NCBI RefSeq assembly: GCF_947242115.1
Contig: NC_074716.1
Span: 5,248,001 to 5,312,000 of the forward strand
Source: Biomphalaria glabrata
Taxonomy: Eukaryota; Mollusca; Gastropoda; Planorbidae
DNA length: 64,000 nucleotides
Direction of reading: 5' to 3'
Positions 31,620-43,435 of the stretch are shown piece after piece (position 1 is the stretch's first letter; every line of letters starts with the position of its first letter). The notes under the pieces are model-generated. The model made no database searches. It saw nothing but the letters and a program-made list of their open reading frames with translations, and was not told the origin of the DNA. The position numbers were made by a program, and so were the translations under genes.

Positions 31620-32060
31620 CAGAAATAAGCCCGGGCATGCTACCCTGCCTCATAGTGGCGCCCGGGTGGAAACGATCGTAGGAGGAAACGATTAGGCTAA
31701 AGGGTAGCAAAACAAGACTCCCGTGGGGGTGCCTAAGGGGGTGCCAGAGCATCCTCATTGCACTGTGCGGAGTTGTAAAAAAGCTCCCACAACCTTGTCA
31801 CAATCCAGGCGCTGTTCGTCAAGGGGCCGTTACATAATAAATTCCGTATCCCGCATGGTTATCCTGGTATAGAAAAGAAAAATGGCAGGGGTCTTAGTAG
31901 ATCTATACGCGGCCTCTTGTCGCGAGTCTGACCCACCCGCCAGACAGAACAGTGTACACTTCTCATTCAGGCCGATGAGAGGGAGCTCTTGTTCACTTTT
32001 GCTGGCCTAGAGTTCCAAGAGCTGAATGTTCAACTCTATCTGACAGTTTAAGAAGAAGAA
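31620..32060. repeat. Element E copy and (GAA)-tailed repeat
   Basis: The left half is antisense to element E (CTGCCTCATAGTGGCGCCCG, CAAGACTCCCGTGGGGGTGC). The right half ends in GAAGAAGAAGAAG, like a LINE or SINE tail. Confidence 0.5.
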
Positions 32061-32289
32061 GAAGTCAGAAAAAAGAGGCAATATGGTATTCCATAGCACC
32101 CATCACAGAGTTAAACCAACAGTATAATCTAGAACAAATAAAGATAACTATTTACAAACCATTGTAAGAGCAATAGCTTAGCTAAACATACAAGTTAAAC
32201 CTGGACACCGACCCCCCAAAAAAAATCCTTACAGCAACAATAATACAAATAATTACTTAAAATCAAGAAGCTTCTATGAAGTGAAGTTG

Positions 32290-33190
32290 TTTCAATTAGT
32301 TTGGATCAGTCATCTAATACAAATTTATTTTTAAGTCTGTTCAGCACTATTTCATGCTTTTAGCTTTCTCAATACGCTATGATCCTATCACGTATTATGA
32401 CCAGTTAGGAATGGGCTGGGAGGGGGATAAAGAAGGGGGTATCTGGGTTAATGTTACCGTAATCGACATTTAAATGCTTTTATAAAAAAAACAAAACAAA
32501 AGGAGGGAACGACCTGAATTCGAACTGAATATCTCCTTAAGCCGACATACTTATCACTGTGATAGTGAAGTGCTTATGAAAATAGAAGGTTTTATTGTTA
32601 TGTATTGTTTGTTTCAAAGTTTAAAGCGGCGACCTATTAAGGACTTGATACGTTTTATCGTATATTTGAAACATATAAGTTTGAATGGAGTGAGGGTGGA
32701 TACCTGGGAGACCCTCTCGGATCACATGATCTGAATTGTGCTTTATTTTCAAACAAGAAAACACAAGTGTATAAAAATACTTTTTAAAAGAAGCTTATTT
32801 TAAGCGTAGTTTTGATCAGTCATGTCATTAAATTTGCAGTAGATGAAGACTAACAATAATAAATCTGTGCGATTACAAATATTTTTACCATTTTTTTGTT
32901 TTTGTTTTATCGCAATTTCATGATTTTAGCTTTCTTTGAACTTGATGGTTCCTCACTTTTCTTGACCAGTTGGGAAAGAGGTGGGAGAGAAAGAAAGGGG
33001 TATCTGTGTGAATGTTATGATGATCGCTTTTTAAGTGCATTTATAGAAAGAAGTTGAACGACCTGAATTTGAACTCGGGAGCTAAAACCTCCACAGCCTC
33101 CTCAAATGTGTACATTAAATTCTAAGCCTGGGAAGTGATTACGGAAATTGAAGTTTTAATAGTTATCTATTGTTAGTTTCAATCCTGTTG
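32290..33190. repeat. Diverged tandem duplication of about 350 bp
   Basis: About 32290-32640 and 32810-33190 share GATCAGTCAT, GCTTTCT, TTGACCAGTTGGGA / ATGACCAGTTAGGA, GGGGTATCTG and ACGACCTGAATT in the same order. No coding potential. Confidence 0.65.
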
Positions 33191-33199
33191 ATCTACTAA

Positions 33200-33345
33200 T
33201 AGTTAATTAACTAGTTGTTTAATTTTTAAAAATTGATTCTTGTGTTGACGAATAATTGTGCAAAATATGTCAGCTTGATCCTAGATTGGGTGTGGGAAAT
33301 ATAACTTGTACAAACTTTGTACCAGACAGACAGAGAGTGAGTTGA
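33200..33345. repeat. R2 family fragment
   Basis: GATCCTAGATTGGGTGTGGG, CCAGACAGACAGAGAGTGAG and TTGATACAAGCTTTGT. Confidence 0.55.
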
Positions 33346-33574
33346 TACAAGCTTTGTTAAAACACATCGGAGACTACTCGGATGATAATGGAGATATGAG
33401 CAATGACGATGAAGTTTTCTTGATGGAATCGAACGAAGAATCTGTTCCACAACCTGATGCCTCAGAATAAAAGCATAATCTTGAAGTGAATGTTAAATAA
33501 ATTGACAATGCGGACATTCTAATTAGAAATGTGATGAAGAATGAATAGCGTCTGCAAAATGAAAAAAAAAACAA

Positions 33575-33838
33575 CAAGATTACAAAGACAGTTTATGTGC
33601 AAACACAAACTCAAAATCGGCCCCCGAAGTGGTCCACCCAGGCAGGCTTCAATATTTTCAGAAAGAACATACATATTCTAACCCTAACCCGGGAACCCAT
33701 ATGAAATTATATCAAAGACAAATGAGAGATAAGAATGGAGAAAGAAGGTTTACAGATCTTGTGTAGTACCCCAACGGTACAGCTGATCAAAGGATATGTG
33801 CAAGTGAATGCAAAGTTAGATTTGAACCTGGCCTAACT
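33575..33838 (-). repeat. R1 3' part
   Basis: Terminal hairpin, CGGCCCCCGAAGTGGTCCAC, then the body to GAACCTGGCCTAACTAG. Confidence 0.8.
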
Positions 33839-33935
33839 AGTTCCCCTTTCCGACCTTGTGGTCTCTAGGGCAGATGATGTAAAGTTCATTTGTTTTTGTG
33901 GCCTACGGTTAACGAGGGTGTCATGTAGCCAGCTG
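33838..33935 (-). repeat. SINE-1 3' part, antisense
   Basis: GACCTTGTGGTCTCTAGGGC and GGTTAACGAGGGTGTCATG. The head is missing. Confidence 0.7.
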
Positions 33936-34359
33936 TGACCTCTCCATTGCTGGGGGAAAGCCTGGTAGGTAAATTTGCGAGCGTTGGGCTGCTCACACGT
34001 CAACACTCGCCTCTCTTCCATGGAAAGCCATAGCAATATAGGATCAGGTGACTGCAGGAGCAGTAGTCTTACCACTGTTCCCCGACTACGAGGCTTCAAA
34101 ACCGGATTTCCTGCTAGGGTGTACTCCCTTAGCCTTAGAACTAATGTAACAGTGCAGACACAAATGTACAAAATTTGGGTAGATGTAGAGGCGTCTTTTT
34201 GCCCATGACTGGAGCTCTTCACTGCCAAAAGAAAATTATTTCTAAATTAAGCTCTCAAGGCAAGAGAAAAATGTTCACATTGTTTTAGAAGCATAGACAT
34301 GAACGTGGACACAGTCAATGCTAGCTTTTCGTCACGCAGTCAGACAAGCACAATAGTCA

Positions 34360-34600
34360 CTCCGTCTGTCAGTCTGTTTTTGGGTGGATTTATTTGACAC
34401 ATTTTTCTCCTTCTTCACATTCTCGGTTCAAGTTGAAAATTCGCACAATTGTTCATTGTCAGCGACAACACATTACTCAATCAAAAAAACTAAAAATAAC
34501 TGGTTATTAACTGGTGATAATTACTTAATTATGTTTTATATAGAAACAGGGTACGATATAGCAGCAATGGGATAGTCGTGTCCCTTCAATCGATATAAGC
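34360..34600. repeat. R2 family fragment
   Basis: CTCGGTTCAAGTTGAAAATT, CACAATTGTTCATTGTC and GATATAAGCTTTGTTTTTA. Confidence 0.5.
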
Positions 34601-34632
34601 TTTGTTTTTAAAGAAAGTATTGTTGTGTATAT

Positions 34633-35137
34633 TGTTACGATTCTCTCTCCTAATCAGACCTTCTGTAAACACTGCTAAACACAACACAACACATCAAGAA
34701 CTTGACAACAAGGCTCCAAATAATCTGGTATTTTAATAAGGGTCAAATCAAACAGCCAATACGACACAATTGGCAACACAATCAACTGCTACAACGTTAG
34801 ACCGTATATCACTGTACTAAACTCATTAACTGTCTCTTCCTGGACTCGTACGTTTCACTGGAGGACTGCACCAGGACCGACTTCATGGCTGACTAACAGT
34901 CCCGGTCTCAACGCTCTCTGGTCTTGAACTGCCCGCTTTCTTACACAGTGTGTCTCTGGTCTGCCCAGGCTTATGATCAGATGACCATAACACGGGCGCT
35001 ATTCACGTGCAAAGTTCATGCCAGTACTGTTCCTTGCCTTTCAATATAGGACGCCAAACTGTATTACTGGCCTGTGTCACATATGTCAGCTAATCACGCA
35101 CAGTTAACCCTTTTGCGTCGCGAATAGGGTTATAACA
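34633..35137 (-). mobile_element. Solo LTR fossil upstream of copy C
   Basis: About 505 bp with inverted termini TGTTACGA and GGTTATAACA, flanked by ATAT (34629-34632, 35138-35141). It has no internal region. The terminal sequence resembles the solo LTRs at 37968 and 42531. It ends about 340 bp before the copy C start codon, in reverse orientation. Confidence 0.6.
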
Positions 35138-35384
35138 ATATCATTAGTATTTAGGGTTCATCTTTATTTCAGCAGGCGTTTTCACGTCTCATAGATAAAT
35201 TTGACTTTTAAAATATTTTCAGAATCACACACACACACATGCACGCACACACCATGAGGAAAGAAAAAAAAAGAAAAAATGATAGATACAGATTACAAGT
35301 CGTCATTAGTACTACACAGTAATAAAAATGTCTAACATCTTGAAGCTTGGCTTTTCGAAATGTACCTTTAAGATAAACCTATCG

Positions 35385-35424
35385 TCTCAGAAAGACCTTA
35401 GGGCAATCGCTTTTACCATATAAG
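35385..35424 (+). promoter_or_regulatory. Probable core promoter of copy C
   Basis: TCTCAGAAAGACCTTAGGGC and CATATAAG (35417-35424) line up with the block upstream of copy B. The TATA-like word is 59 nt before the ATG. Confidence 0.65.
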
Positions 35425-35475
35425 CTTAGAAAAATACAAACATCGTGTCGCAAGCTCTAACTTTCTGGCAGGACA

Positions 35476-35496
35476 ATGCACGCCATTTTGGTTCAG
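35476..35496 (+). CDS. Copy C, exon 1
   Basis: Encodes MHAILVQ, then donor GTAATC. It joins exon 2 in phase 0. Confidence 0.8.
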
Positions 35497-38400
35497 GTAA
35501 TCATTATCCTTTCATAGAAACTTATCATGGGAGCTTGGTGGCTGAGTGGTGAAGGATGACTTCCGAAACCGCGGGGTCTAGGGTTCAGTTTAGAGACGAT
35601 AGAGTTGAGTACGACACTTAGAGCGGACTACGACTCAATACAGTTAAGAAGACTTAAGTTCAGAGAGACATATTGAATTCAAGTATAGTTCACTGAAGTG
35701 CAGATATTGTACGTTACTCGTGCTCAGTGATCAATCCCTAGAGTTTATATTAAATCACGTTATCAGAAACTGAAATTGGAGCTGTTACGTTTTTGGCGTT
35801 TATTATATTGTTAAAATTATGTATTTATTTAGCCAGAAGAACACCATATTTCTTTCATACAAATCTGATTTAATATGTCTATTCTTCAGGCGGTCTGCAT
35901 TTCAACCATACTTCTGATTGGCGTTACCTTTGGGCAGCTGTATGTAGATTTATGTGTGTATTTAAATAAACTCTATATTGATACGTGAATAAAATTTGGC
36001 TATCTAGAACTTAAACAACATTCACTGATTACGAAAAGAGACATTCAACAACAAATATTTAATCTAAAAAGAAAAATAAATAATTTTTACAATACACACA
36101 TCTTTATGACGAGCCGCGGTGGCTGAGTGGGCACTTGACTTCCAAACCTGAAGTCATGGGTTCGAATCTCGGCCCAGACTGTGATTTTTGAATTTAGGGA
36201 TTTTTTAGGACGCCCTTGAGTCCACCCCAATTCAATGGGTACATGATTTAAGTTGGGGGAAAGTAAAGGCGGCTGGTCGTTGTGCTGGCCACGTGAACCC
36301 TGCTCGTTAACCGCTGATTGTCATCTGTCCTGTAGATAAACAAGGTCTGAAAGGGGAACTTTACTTTGACACATCTTTTATGAAGAAACTAGCCAGTGGT
36401 ATAAAAAAAATATTTTTTATACTGCACCTTTCATTCTATACGCACGCCTGTTATGGTCCAATCTATTGTATGTGATGTTTCCTTGCTAATCATCAGTCAG
36501 CAGAAATAACACGATCCAGTGTCGGGCTTCAGGTTAAAATACTTAGTCTATGAATAGTTAGTCTAGTCATTTATGCCACTCTTAATTGAAAATTAAAAAA
36601 CAAAACAAAACAAAGCTCGTTTAAAACAAAAACAAAGCATATCAAAGTGAAAGAACTCCGCACTTACAACTATATATCTCTATAATTTATAAGTTATTTT
36701 CCTTTTTTAAATTAAAACATAATAATTAATCACCAATAATTAATTTACTAATTCGTTAATTTTTCCCATTGAATCATATTATGTTGGATACAATAAGTAA
36801 TAGCTTAAAGTTTCAGCTTGACCCCAGAATGGATGTAGAAAAAAAAAACGTGTACAATTGTCTAAGAGTACCAAACCCCTAAATCTTTGATATGAATACT
36901 GAAGGATTAACTTCCCTTGCTGATATCAAACAAAATAGTTATTTACCAGTATTTAAAGATAACCTGCACCCATTAAACCACTGTTACATAAGATGTTAAC
37001 GAAGTGGTCGTCTCCTTTCCATTAGGACTAAAACAGAAAGATTTAAAAACTCCTTTATCCCACTTTCGGTCAGAGTGTTACAAGATCATCTGTCGTCATC
37101 GAGAAGTACATAGAAGTCTAATTTATAAAGCGCTAATTATTAGTGTGTATGTGTTTCGTGTGTGAATGTTGTTCGTATTTGCATCTATATTGTTATTGTT
37201 AATTAGTTGCGATGAGGTTGTAAATTGTAGTCAAACTGAATTTCCATTTGATTGGATCAATAAAAAATATCTTATCTTATCTTATTCTTTTTAATTGACT
37301 AATTGGCTATTTTTTTATTTTATTTATTAACCCGCGGAGTCTACGCTAATGAATAATTGTCTGAAGTTTCAATTTGATCCGAGAATGGGTGTGGGAGAAA
37401 TGATTTGTTCAAACTTTTTACCCGGGCGGACAGACATGCAGACAGAGTGATTTGATATAAGCTTTGTATACTTTCTATCTTTGCTTTATAGTCAATACCA
37501 GAGCTACCCAAGTGACCAGAACTATCTGACCCAACAGCCCGATTCTCTAACTTGTAATGACCTGCAGTGTAAAGTGGACGAGTGTTGTGTAGAGACTTAC
37601 AGATCCGCCCAATGTGTAGCTCTTGTTAAAGATGACAACGGTCAAGGTAACACATTTTCTCTATATTAACGTATTAAAATTACTTATTTGATTCACAGGC
37701 ATAACCTCATTTTTAGCGTCCCCCGAAGTGGGAATAGACGCTTTTAGTTTTGTGTGGTCTATCTGTCCGTCGTCCATCCGTCCGTCCCGTTTAATTCTCG
37801 TAAAATATAAAAGATATTCAAAAATATGACATCATGCTGTTTTAGGCCATTCAAAGTTCTGATGCTTTTTTTTTTCTGAAAAAGAAAAATTTAATTTTTA
37901 AAATTAACTGTGCAAGCAGCTTTTTTCATAAAAATACACCATACTTAAAACTATTCACTATTAATAGTGTAATAACTTAAGTGAGGCAACTCAACGAGAC
38001 ATAGACGTTCATTCACACGACATCACAGGTACACAAAACAACATCTTAGGCAAAATCTCTCCATATTGGCTCCTCACTTGGGCGGAAATCGTTCTCTTCT
38101 CTTCCTAATGTTGACATCCTTTCAAGTCTATTCTATAACAGTGCGCACCTCTGTACTAGCCTGGATGGCGGTGCGCATGGCAGAGTTATAACATTAGTAA
38201 CAAACTCGGGAGGCTATTTAGTAAGGGAGACGACTATTTACCATACTTTTTACACATTTATGTAAACGATTTTAGATTTTTTGCCCATAAAGTGTTTTTT
38301 TGTTTTTGTTTTTTTTTTACAATTGTAATGCTTAGTTATCTAAGTTATGTATGTACTATTTACTACATTTACAGAAAAAAAAACACTTTTATTTCTAAAG

Positions 38401-41400
38401 AGAAACAATTTATTTAGTATGCATATTAAGGGAACATAATTTAAAACAACAATTAATAAGTAGCCGTACGTATCATTAAGAAAACTACAACTTCCATACA
38501 CCGATAGCATATCGTACTAAAGGAGGGGATAATTCTTTTGTTTAATCCCTAAAAGCTTTTTTTCCCCAGAGGCTTTGAATAATTGACGCTTTACAGAACA
38601 ATTAGACAATTAGATAATCATCATAAGACATCAGTTAGGCCAGGTTCACATCGAACTTCTCTTTGACTTTCACCTATCCCTTGCCCTATTGGGGCACCAC
38701 ACAAGATCTGTAAACCTTCTTCCTCCTTTTTTTCCTCTGTCATTTGCCTTTGATGTAATTTCATTCTCTATTCTTTCTGAAAATATTGAAAGCTGCCTTT
38801 TTACCTGCCTGGGTGGACCACTTCGGGGGCCGATTTTGAGTTTGTGTTTCCATAGAAACTGTCTTTGTAACCTTTTTTTTTTTTTCTTTTTCAGCGTTTT
38901 GTGCTCGTTTGAAGAAATGTTACAGAAGCTCCAACTGTCCGACGACAGACCCATGTTGTGTCCAGGCACTGGACTCTACATTCGCCAAAACAAATCTTAG
39001 ACCTCAATCTTACTATGACAACATATACGCTCAGTATTATGTTCTTAACTATGGAAACAGTTATAGCAATAGCTATGGCAACAGTTATGGCAAAAGTTTT
39101 ACTAACAGACTTGGATTTGGTAAAGCGAGCGATATTTCCACGGAGTCATTAAGTTTGAAAGAAGGATATTGTCTACCTGCGGCTTCTGATAATAATGGTG
39201 AGTAACCCTGTTGTTAATATAATGAAACTCTACGCCATCGTAGAAATGTTATAGTAAAATCATGGGCGGACCTTTTTTTCACTCCTGTCATTCCTTATCT
39301 GATATAATTTTCACTACGAAACGACCATGTTTAGGTCCGGTTAGCTCGTTGGAGGAAGCTGTCCACTTATACGAGAAGCCTTCGAATACCAACAAGAGTC
39401 AGTGAAATTGTTTACTGGTATTGGAAACTTTTTCTGGTATCACATTGTATCAGCTATCTTTTACCGACAGTTAAACTTTGGATTCAACATTTCACACACT
39501 GATTTAGTGGACCATGCTGTCAACTGTCAAAGACATGTTTATAATATAAAGTTTCCCGTTTTAGACCTTAGGATCTGTACGACAGGTGATGTTAAGGTCA
39601 TCTGTTTCTTTGGCCAACGGTAAACAAGCAAGATATCATGTGGTCAGCACAACGACAAATCCATTTTCTTTCATTACCAAAAGTCAGGTTTCCATTGGAG
39701 TTGGGGCGACTCAGGGGCACCCTAAAAATTCCGAAATTCAAAATCCAAGTCTTCACCGAGATTTGAACTAAGGACCACAGGTTCGAAAGCAAAGCGCTTA
39801 ACTACTCTGCCACAGTGCCCCCCCCCCAACGTAAAGTTCTTCTTTCAGACTTTGCGATCAATAAGGCAAATAGTGTTAATGTCATCTGTTTCTTTGACCA
39901 TCGGTTAACGAACAGGGTGTTATGTGGTCAAAACAACGATCAACCGATTTTACTTTACCCAACTAAAGCCAGGTACTCATTAGAGTTGGGTGAACTCAGG
40001 AGCGTCAAAATCCCCGTCTTCACCAAGATTCGAACCCAGGACCACAGATCGGAAAGCAAATTGCTTAACCACTCAGCCACTGCTCCCTAGTGATAGGAAG
40101 TGTGCAAGGTAAAACCTGATTCCAGACCTGAACCATTTCTCTGTCTTTCGCATATGTCTAAGGATCCTACATTCGACTAAAATTTCATGTTGTACTCTTG
40201 TTAGTGGCGGCCTCTTAGTCAATTAAAATTGTCTCTAAAACTTTCTTGGTAATTGTCTAATATCTGTGTCTAAGACTTTTGCAGCTCTAGACCTATGAAA
40301 GTTTGCCTCCATCTGCCACTCTGGACAAACTTCTTCCTGGGAAAGATCGAAACAGATATAAATTATTCATTATTGCGACCCTATTACCGATGGCTCATTT
40401 TCCAAGACGCACAGATTAGAAGGAAGGCCAATGGCCGAGCACTCCTGGGAAACTCCCCTATATCCCTTCTCTGTACACATCAGTCGTTCAGGTTTCCGCC
40501 ATAAATAGGATCCTTTTAGGAACGGTGTTTGGATAGTTACATGTTTGCTGGGGATTTCTTCCATCCCCGCAAGTGCAATGGACTCGGCCCTTGCCACCGA
40601 AACGGGGATTATGTTTAGCTTCCCTATTGGCCTAATCGTCTCCTGTAACGACTGTTTTCACCCAAGCGCCAGGATGAGGCTGAGAAGCTTCGCCCCGGGT
40701 GTCTAAAACGTGCATCTTTGATAGTAACCGACTGTACACTAGGCTAAAATTGCCTATTCGTCACACTGTTCTTCATATCAAGCATTTCCCGGTTTAGTCT
40801 TCTCAACTGATCCATGTCTCTTTTCACGTTAGAAACTTGTGCCACCTTAAGGACAGGGGCTACGTTAGAAACTTGTGCCACCTTAAGGACAGGGGCCACG
40901 TTAGAGACTTGTGCCACCTTAAGGACAGGGGCCACGTTAGAGACTTGTGCCACCTTAAGGACAGGGGCCACGTTAGAAACTTGTGCCACCTTAAGGACAG
41001 GGGCCACGTTAGAAACTTGTGCCACCTTAAGGACAGGGGCCACGTTAGAAACTTGTGCCACCTTAAGGACAGGGGCCACGTTAGAAACTTGTGCCACCTT
41101 AAGGACAGGGGCCACGTTAGAAACTTGTGCCACCTTAAGGACAGGGGCCACGTTAGAAACTTGTGCCACCTTAAGGACAGGGGCCACGTTAGAAACTTGT
41201 GCCACCTTAAGGACAGGGGCCACGTTAGAAACAGGGTCCACGTTAGAACATCATCCCCTATACGTGCGTCTCGTCTTGTGCCGGATGTTTCAATTTTATC
41301 CAATTTTATAGAATGAACTCTCACAGATCTATTGTAGTTATGAATATCATTATAATCTACCTCCAATCCATGTCAGAGAAGAGGTTCCCTTCATATGTGT

Positions 41401-43396
41401 CATGCGTTCTAGACTGTCAATTCGAGGTGCCGGGCTCAAACACTGCCCTCTGCCATTCTCCGTTGCACTGAGTAGTTTTCGTCTATGACGTAATTATCTT
41501 CCGAATCTTTAGAGCACCCGAAACATGTACGCTAAATTGAGCTTTAATGTTACCTACAAAAAGAAAGTCCAGATATAATATATATATATATATAGGTCTG
41601 TGCTTTGGAACTTAAGACTGCCATTCTGAGGTGCCTAGATGATCACAAAAATTTTAATACAGATTTAAAAATAGCTTATCAGCACTCACAATATTCTGTA
41701 CACAGGATACAGTCCGATACACGGACAAGCTTGGTATTTATAGCTTTTTAGTCCATATATGAAAATCTATAATATACCTAAACAGATTTTTTTCTATAAT
41801 TGCAATTTAAGCTTCCATTCTGAGGTTTTTGGAAAATTGCTATTTAGAAAAAAAAATAATTTGGAACAAAATGAGCTTTTGTTTTATTATGTTAAATTAT
41901 ATTTTAAAATTGTTAGCATTAAATTTGATGATTATTTGTACTAAACACTATCTGATATGTTACTTATGTTGTTGTTTTTTGCGTTGTTTGTTGTTGTTAG
42001 CTTGTTTTCGACCAGTTTCCTGGACTGATCCTGATTTTACACCAGCATGTCCTTGTTCAAGCGCATCAAGTGTATGCAAGTTATTTTTAGACCCATTCCC
42101 CTTTGGTATGTATATAAATGCTTACTTATATATTAACTAACTCTAGCGCTGTGTCCACAGTATCTTGAAAGTTAAAACATGACAGATCAGTATGCAAAAC
42201 TAATGTAATGTTCAATGGGCCTCAAATACCAACGATAGAGCGAGAGGTCACGGAGATCTGAAAAAAAGAGACAGAAAAAAACAACGTGACCAACGGAAAA
42301 AGACTGCCTCCTCTAACCTAGGTCCTACGTTCGTAACTTGGTGAAGACATGGATTGTAAGTTTCGTGATTATTAGGGCTCCCCTGAGTTCACCCAACTCT
42401 AATGGGTACCTATTTGGGGGGAAAAAAGGCCGTTGTTCGTTGTGCTGCCCAAATTACACCATGCTCGTTAACCGTTAACAATGATCTGCCTTATAGATCG
42501 CAAGGTCTAAAAAGCAGAACTTTCCTTTACTGCTATAACCTTGCCATGCAAACCGCCATCCAAGATAGTGCATAAGGTGCGCACTATTAGACACTAGACT
42601 GAGAAGGTGCGCACTATTAGACACTAGACTGAGAAGGTGCGCACTATTAGACACTAGACTGAGAAGGTGCGCACTATTAGACACTAGACTGAGAAGGTGC
42701 GCACTATTAGACACTAGACTGAGAAGGTGCGCACTATTAGACACTAGACTGAGAAGGATGTTGACATTAGAAGAAGAGAACGACTTCCGCCCAAGTCTAG
42801 AACCGATATGAAGGTGCTGTGCTCAAGACAGACGTTTTTTCTATGTGTGATGTCCTCGTGTAAATAAACCTCTATATCTCGTTGAGTTGCCTCTCTTCCG
42901 TTATTACAATACGTTTAAGACTAAAAGGATTCCACTATGTAAATACTAGTATCACAGAACAGTTCCCAGGCTATACATATTTTTTTCATAGCTAGGCCGG
43001 AACAACCTCTCCATTTTTTATTCTCTTCCAATATTTTTACAGCCCATAAAATTTTGCATCTTTGACACGGAATTAGAATGACCCAGTTTTCGACATCCCC
43101 TTACACGCACAAACACACAAATATACACAAACACAGATACATACATACATATATATACTTTTGATACCTAAATTCTAGTATCGCATTTCTTCCTCATCCC
43201 GCCCCCGACTCCTTCTTGGAATAGAGTATCAGGATTATTTTAACATATATATCCTACCCCGACTCCTTCTTGGAATAGAGTATCAGGATTATTTTAACGT
43301 ATATATCCTACCCCGACTCCTTCTTGGAATAGAGTATCAGGATTATTTCAACATATATATCCTATAGGATAACTTGAATAACTTCTTTGTGAACTT

Positions 43397-43435
<39 letters not shown>

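Noticed and set aside
40825-41250. CRISPR-like array
   Set aside because: Units are directly adjacent with no spacers, in animal intron DNA. It is a minisatellite.
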